Below are positions 61,378 to 64,000 of a stretch of 64,000 bases of DNA, in pieces. The notes below the pieces were generated by a model, which searched no databases, was not told the DNA's origin, and saw only the letters and a list, made by a program, of their open reading frames with translations. Position 1 is the stretch's first letter. Each line of letters begins with the position of its first letter. Where the stretch lies: contig CAYSJU010000002.1 of NCBI GenBank assembly GCA_964431495.1, forward strand, positions 50,892-114,891. The letters run 5' to 3'. The translations under genes and the position numbers were made by a program. Origin of the DNA: CAYSJU01 sp964431495. GTDB lineage: Bacteria > Omnitrophota > Gorgyraeia > Tantalellales > Tantalellaceae.

Positions 61378-61521
61378 CGGACCCGGTTGCAACCGATTCA
61401 AACCGCCGCCGAAATAACCGTCCGTATTAAGATACTACCCGCCAAACAACCTCATTTATACCAGAAACTAGCCCAAAAGGCAACCGAACTGCGCCTCCTG
61501 GACATGACTTACAACAAATAG
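61378..61521 (+). pseudogene. Possible decayed recombinase/HTH fragment
   Basis: A 47-codon frame with no start encodes YQKLAQKATELRLLDMTYNK before TAG. Shifting one base at that point continues as QIAKTVYESDYLSI. The joined text resembles the helix-turn-helix segment of site-specific recombinases (KAxELRxxGMSYxxIAKxL...). The rest of 61237-61543 shows no gene. Weak evidence; it could be chance. Confidence 0.25.
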
Positions 61522-61543
61522 CCAAAACGGTTTATGAATCCGA

Positions 61544-62026
61544 TTATTTAAGTATAGTTCTTTTTGGTATTTTCCCGCTATTAAAATGCTTTTCAAGCCA
61601 ACCGTTTTTCGTGTTTTCCCGTGAATCAAAATACGCAACATATGGCTTAATATCCAACAACGGTGTTTCATCTAAAATATCCACTTCAGAAAAGGTGATA
61701 ACGTTGTCTTCTATTTTCTGTATCTTTACGATTGAAAACCCAATATGGTTAGGTCTCATGGGTCCTCTAATAGAAAAAATTCCATGAACTTCATCTTCTA
61801 GGAAAGGTTTCCCTAAGAGTTTTTCCTCCTTGGCTCTGTTGAAATAATAAATCAAGATTAAATGTGAGAATCCTTCAACGTCTTTTAATCCTTCTTTATA
61901 TTCTTGGAATAATTCGACTGTACCTGTATGTTTATCTTCAAAAGCTCCCTGAATAGGTATCCCCTCTGTCGTCTTGTATAGAGTGTGAATAATGCCTATT
62001 GGCTTTATAGATATTTTTGTGTCCAT
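61544..62026 (-). CDS. trmO: TrmO-like tRNA m6t6A methyltransferase
   Basis: TsaA/YaeB family, which methylates t6A37 of certain tRNAs using SAM. The 160 residues show the single beta-barrel domain: PIGIIHTLYKTTEGIPIQG near 8-26, GFSHLILIYYFNRA near 52, IFSIRGPMRPNHIGFSIVKI near 83-102 and DETPLLDIKPYVAYFD near 118-133. It lacks the C-terminal extension of E. coli TrmO, like archaeal and other short forms. Codon use is more AT-rich than the core genes, as in the next two genes. Confidence 0.85.
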   Translation of the reverse strand: MDTKISIKPIGIIHTLYKTTEGIPIQGAFEDKHTGTVELFQEYKEGLKDVEGFSHLILIYYFNRAKEEKLLGKPFLEDEVHGIFSIRGPMRPNHIGFSIVKIQKIEDNVITFSEVDILDETPLLDIKPYVAYFDSRENTKNGWLEKHFNSGKIPKRTILK

Positions 62027-62044
62027 CTTATCATACTCTTGCTG

Positions 62045-62857
62045 TTATCCGAAGGCGACATCCAGAGCCATCATCAATACGAAACCTATCATAGCAGACA
62101 TTGTTGCTAGTCTTCCATTATCCCCGTTTTGCGATGCAGGTACTATTTCTTCAATTACCACAAAAATCATTGCTCCTGCGGCAAAACCCAAGGCATACGG
62201 CAGAAGAGGCTCCATCATAATAACAGCCCATGCCCCAATAAGGGCAGCAATAGGTTCGACTATAGCTGACAGTTGTCCATAATTGAAGCTCCTTAGCCTT
62301 GACATACCCGCACCACGGAGTGGCATAGAAATAGCAAGCCCTTCGGGAAAATTCTGGATACCTATTCCAATAGCCAAAGCTATGGCTGCAGGCAAAGTAG
62401 CAGATGGTATATTTGAAGCAATCGCTCCAAATGCTACTCCAACTGCAAGACCTTCAGGAATGTTGTGCAAAGTTACAGCAAGGACAAGCAAGGTAAGACG
62501 TTTCTCAGGCGTCTTAACGCTTTTATCCTTTTTTATTGCTGCGCCAATACGAAAATGAGGTGTTATCCTATCAATGCAAGTTAAGAAAATGCCTCCTAAA
62601 AAGAACCCTATTGCGGCGGGCAGCCACGCCAGTACTCCCTTTTCCTGAGACATTTCAATGGAAGGAGCTAATAAAGACCAGAAACTTGCGGCAATCATAA
62701 CTCCACCCGCAAAGCCAAGCATACTTTCAAGCAGTCTCTTGCTTATCTTCTTAGTCGCAAAGACACATGCTGCCCCAAGAGCCGTCACGGACCAGGTGAA
62801 CAGTCCCGCTATCAAAGCTTGCATTACTGGCGAACAATTTTTGAAATAATCTACCAT
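62045..62857 (-). CDS. ZIP family metal transporter
   Basis: Divalent metal (zinc or iron) importer, 270 aa with 8 helices. Metal-site motifs are VTLHNIPEGLAVGVAFG near 130-146 and GIQNFPEGLAISMPLRGAG near 165-183, with a charged loop (KKDKSVKTPEKR) between helices 3 and 4 in the usual place. The ATG at 62857 has no Shine-Dalgarno sequence and begins only 4 nt after the T-tract of the dpsL terminator. The gene may be leaderless, start at the inner ATG 62824, or be hairpin-regulated. With dpsL it suggests metal and oxidative-stress homeostasis. Confidence 0.88.
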   Translation of the reverse strand: MVDYFKNCSPVMQALIAGLFTWSVTALGAACVFATKKISKRLLESMLGFAGGVMIAASFWSLLAPSIEMSQEKGVLAWLPAAIGFFLGGIFLTCIDRITPHFRIGAAIKKDKSVKTPEKRLTLLVLAVTLHNIPEGLAVGVAFGAIASNIPSATLPAAIALAIGIGIQNFPEGLAISMPLRGAGMSRLRSFNYGQLSAIVEPIAALIGAWAVIMMEPLLPYALGFAAGAMIFVVIEEIVPASQNGDNGRLATMSAMIGFVLMMALDVAFG

Positions 62858-62860
62858 GAG

Positions 62861-62900
62861 AAAAATGTAGGGCTGTCCATATACTTTCAGGACAGCCCTA
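62861..62900 (-). terminator. Terminator between dpsL and the ZIP gene
   Basis: Perfect 11-bp stem TAGGGCTGTCC/GGACAGCCCTA (62868-62878 / 62890-62900), then a T-rich tract on the minus strand ending 4 nt before the ZIP ATG. Confidence 0.75.
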
Positions 62901-62913
62901 TTTAGAATTTACT

Positions 62914-63465
62914 TTACTTTAAAAACTTAGAAACAAACGGAGAAGTATCTCCACGACGCAAAAAATGACCAGATGGTCCTTCTCCTAGAAATTCGGAGAA
63001 CCAGGATTCATGCTCGATTTCTTCATTAAGAATAGCCAGAGCTAAATCGTATGTTCTATGGTCTTTCCCCGCAGTCATATCGCATATCGCCGTGTATCCT
63101 TTTACAGCACATCTCTCTGCCCCAACAAGCACCTTAAGAATTTCCATAGTATCCGCTGGATTTTTAGGTAAGTTCGCTGGTGGGCACGCAGACATATCAT
63201 GAAACTCTTTCATGCTATCTGGTAACCTGCCGCCAAGTTCATAGATACGCGGCATTAAAGCTTCAAAGTGATTACGGTCTTCAATTCTTGCCGTCTCAGC
63301 AATCTCTTTTACTCCTTCACCTTCCAAGCCGATTAGATTTGCCCTTAGAATGGTGTAATAGTAGTACGTTGTGAGTTCTGCGGAAGCATTCTTTATTAGC
63401 ATTTCTAATAACTTGTCCAAATCAATCCCTGATTTTTTTACCATCTCAATTGCGACTTTTGCCAT
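62914..63465 (-). CDS. Dps-like ferritin (DpsL, archaeal type)
   Basis: Ferritin-fold cage protein that stores iron and consumes peroxide. The 183 residues give a four-helix bundle with diiron ligands: ASAELTTYYYYTI near 28-40, ARIEDRNHFEAL near 59-70, and AILNEEIEHESWFSEFLG near 142-159. The pair of cysteines in ERCAVKGYTAICDMTAGKD (near 115-130) is the hallmark of the Dps-like (thioferritin) group first described in Sulfolobus and some anaerobes. The ending GPSGHFLRRGDTSPFVSKFL is also typical. AAGGAGG lies before the ATG. Confidence 0.9.
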   Translation of the reverse strand: MAKVAIEMVKKSGIDLDKLLEMLIKNASAELTTYYYYTILRANLIGLEGEGVKEIAETARIEDRNHFEALMPRIYELGGRLPDSMKEFHDMSACPPANLPKNPADTMEILKVLVGAERCAVKGYTAICDMTAGKDHRTYDLALAILNEEIEHESWFSEFLGEGPSGHFLRRGDTSPFVSKFLK

Positions 63466-63626
63466 CTTACGCCTCCTTTACTTTATTATAAATTATAAAC
63501 ATTCAACCATATCGTTTCATTTTGCGAGTAATATATTATACTTCTATCCATCTGAGTTGTTAAGGATAAGTTTATTGGGGACCAGTGAGCGACTTGCATG
63601 GACTATCATTTCATACTTATTTACTT

Positions 63627-63722
63627 GCGGAGGAGTGGCAGAGTTGGTTTAAAGTGGCGGTCGATGAAGGAAAAAACCCCTACGGTCAGTAGGGGTTATG
63701 TAAAAAAATTATGGCGGAGGAG
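63627..63722. tRNA. Fragmentary tRNA sequences
   Basis: 63627-63662 reads like the 5' half of a tRNA-Ser/Leu (GCGGAGGAGTGGCAGAG, GGTTTAAA, GGCGGTC) and stops where the anticodon should be. At 63713 the GCGGAGGAG motif recurs; its complement, CTCCTCCGCCA on the minus strand, looks like a tRNA acceptor end with CCA. Neither piece can fold into a whole tRNA. Between them is a terminator-like hairpin AACCCCTAC/GTAGGGGTT (63675-63697). I read this as a tRNA-gene scar, not a functional tRNA. Confidence 0.4.
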
Positions 63723-63827
63723 GTAGGATCTGAGTTCGACCTTATTCCGACCCTGCCTGCTCCAAACTATTTGTGAAGAGAAAATATTGAAAATTGTAAA
63801 TTTTGAATATTTTTGACGAGTAAATAG

Positions 63828-63857
63828 TAAGCAATTGTGCCAAGGCACAATTGCTTA
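63828..63857. repeat. Perfect 14-bp palindrome
   Basis: TAAGCAATTGTGCC-AA-GGCACAATTGCTTA. No gene is visible between 63466 and 64000; the stretch holds tRNA-like fragments, this palindrome, a REP-like hairpin and a repeated transposon-end motif. Confidence 0.7.
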
Positions 63858-63862
63858 GCCGT

Positions 63863-63930
63863 TTTATAAAAAAGGGACGGTCCACTCGTTGACTATACGT
63901 CATAGCTTGGGACAGTCCCTTTTTTATAAA
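63863..63930. repeat. REP-like hairpin
   Basis: Arms TTTATAAAAAAGGGAC.GTCC (63863-63883) and its near complement (63909-63930) around a 25-nt loop; core GGGACNGTCC recalls the hairpin at 43435-43500. Confidence 0.6.
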
Positions 63931-63939
63931 TGTTCTTTC

Positions 63940-63984
63940 TGTCACATAGTTTACACTTTATTCTTGTCACATAGTTTACACTTT
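63940..63984. mobile_element. Probable transposon end with two direct repeats
   Basis: The 20-nt motif TGTCACATAGTTTACACTTT occurs twice, at 63940-63959 and 63965-63984, exactly 25 bp apart. Serial transposase-binding repeats beginning with TG are usual at ends of IS21-type and related elements. The transposase, if present, would lie to the right of the window. Confidence 0.5.
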
Positions 63985-64000
63985 TCTGTGTTTTATTCAA

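Noticed and set aside
63480..63500. PerR-type operator before dpsL
   Set aside because: TTATAA/ATTATAA-like text is present, but the spacing does not match the 15-bp PerR box and the region is simply AT-rich.
63627..63722. Complete tRNA-Ser or tmRNA
   Set aside because: The anticodon arm and T-arm cannot be completed on either strand, and no tmRNA tag reading frame was seen.
63940..63984. CRISPR-like direct repeats
   Set aside because: Only two copies with 5-bp spacing; a transposon end fits better.

Overview
The window reads as chromosomal DNA of an anaerobic bacterium, most likely a candidate-phylum organism such as Omnitrophota (inferred from gene content, not from a marker gene). Supporting genes are a K+-type membrane pyrophosphatase, pyruvate:ferredoxin oxidoreductase, GTP-dependent PEP carboxykinase, a two-subunit glycine decarboxylase with lipoate enzymes, type III glutamine synthetase and an archaeal-style Dps-like protein. 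Almost every gene after 5 kb is on the minus strand, in tightly packed operons with good Shine-Dalgarno sites and several clear sigma70-type promoters.

Layout. 0-1.2 kb: a cut-off secreted GH13-like enzyme and a chagasin-like lipoprotein. 1.4-5.1 kb (+): hppA, apt and a GHL10-type secreted protein. 5-9 kb (-): sua5/tsaC, purC, pckG. 9.1-10.2 kb (+): a small lipoprotein and an EF-P. 10.2-20.7 kb (-): lipoate ligase, glycine cleavage genes, a glycosyltransferase, a GH65 phosphorylase, lipA and DUF72. 20.7-30 kb (-): nifJ, a membrane protein, recR-dnaX, an unknown secreted protein and a ROK sugar kinase. 30-37 kb (-): an HD-GYP/HEAT gene pair, an orphan structured RNA, an open frame without a start codon and a KaiC-like/PEP-synthase-like fusion. 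37-41.8 kb (-): pyrG-purL-purQ-purS. 41.9-54.3 kb (-): a complete nitrogen assimilation region (gdhA, gltD, gltB, glnK, amt, a GAF-ANTAR protein, glnN). 54.5-59.4 kb (-): a sensor operon with receiver, histidine kinase, MASE3-like and PAS proteins. 59.6-64 kb: transporters, sixA-like, trmO, ZIP, dpsL, then a repeat-rich stretch with tRNA fragments and a probable transposon end.

The most interesting system is the nitrogen region. It encodes a GAF-ANTAR protein, a family known to antiterminate transcription by binding hexaloop RNA hairpins. Each of the three nitrogen promoters (glnN, amt, gdhA) is followed at once by an intrinsic terminator, two in series before amt. Near or overlapping these terminators are small hairpins with a hexaloop of the form A-N-N-G-N-N, the published ANTAR target pattern. 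I infer a self-contained antitermination regulon in which glnN is co-transcribed with its own regulator. The linked P-II protein has His instead of the uridylylated Tyr at position 51, which fits a circuit without GlnD-type control.

Other points of note are a transmitter-less sensor pair sharing one C-terminal helix, an HD-GYP/HEAT pair sharing one N-terminal module, a roughly 200-nt RNA with its own promoter and two terminator hairpins, a roughly 250-bp imperfect inverted repeat, and many scattered REP-like palindromes with no transposase in the window.
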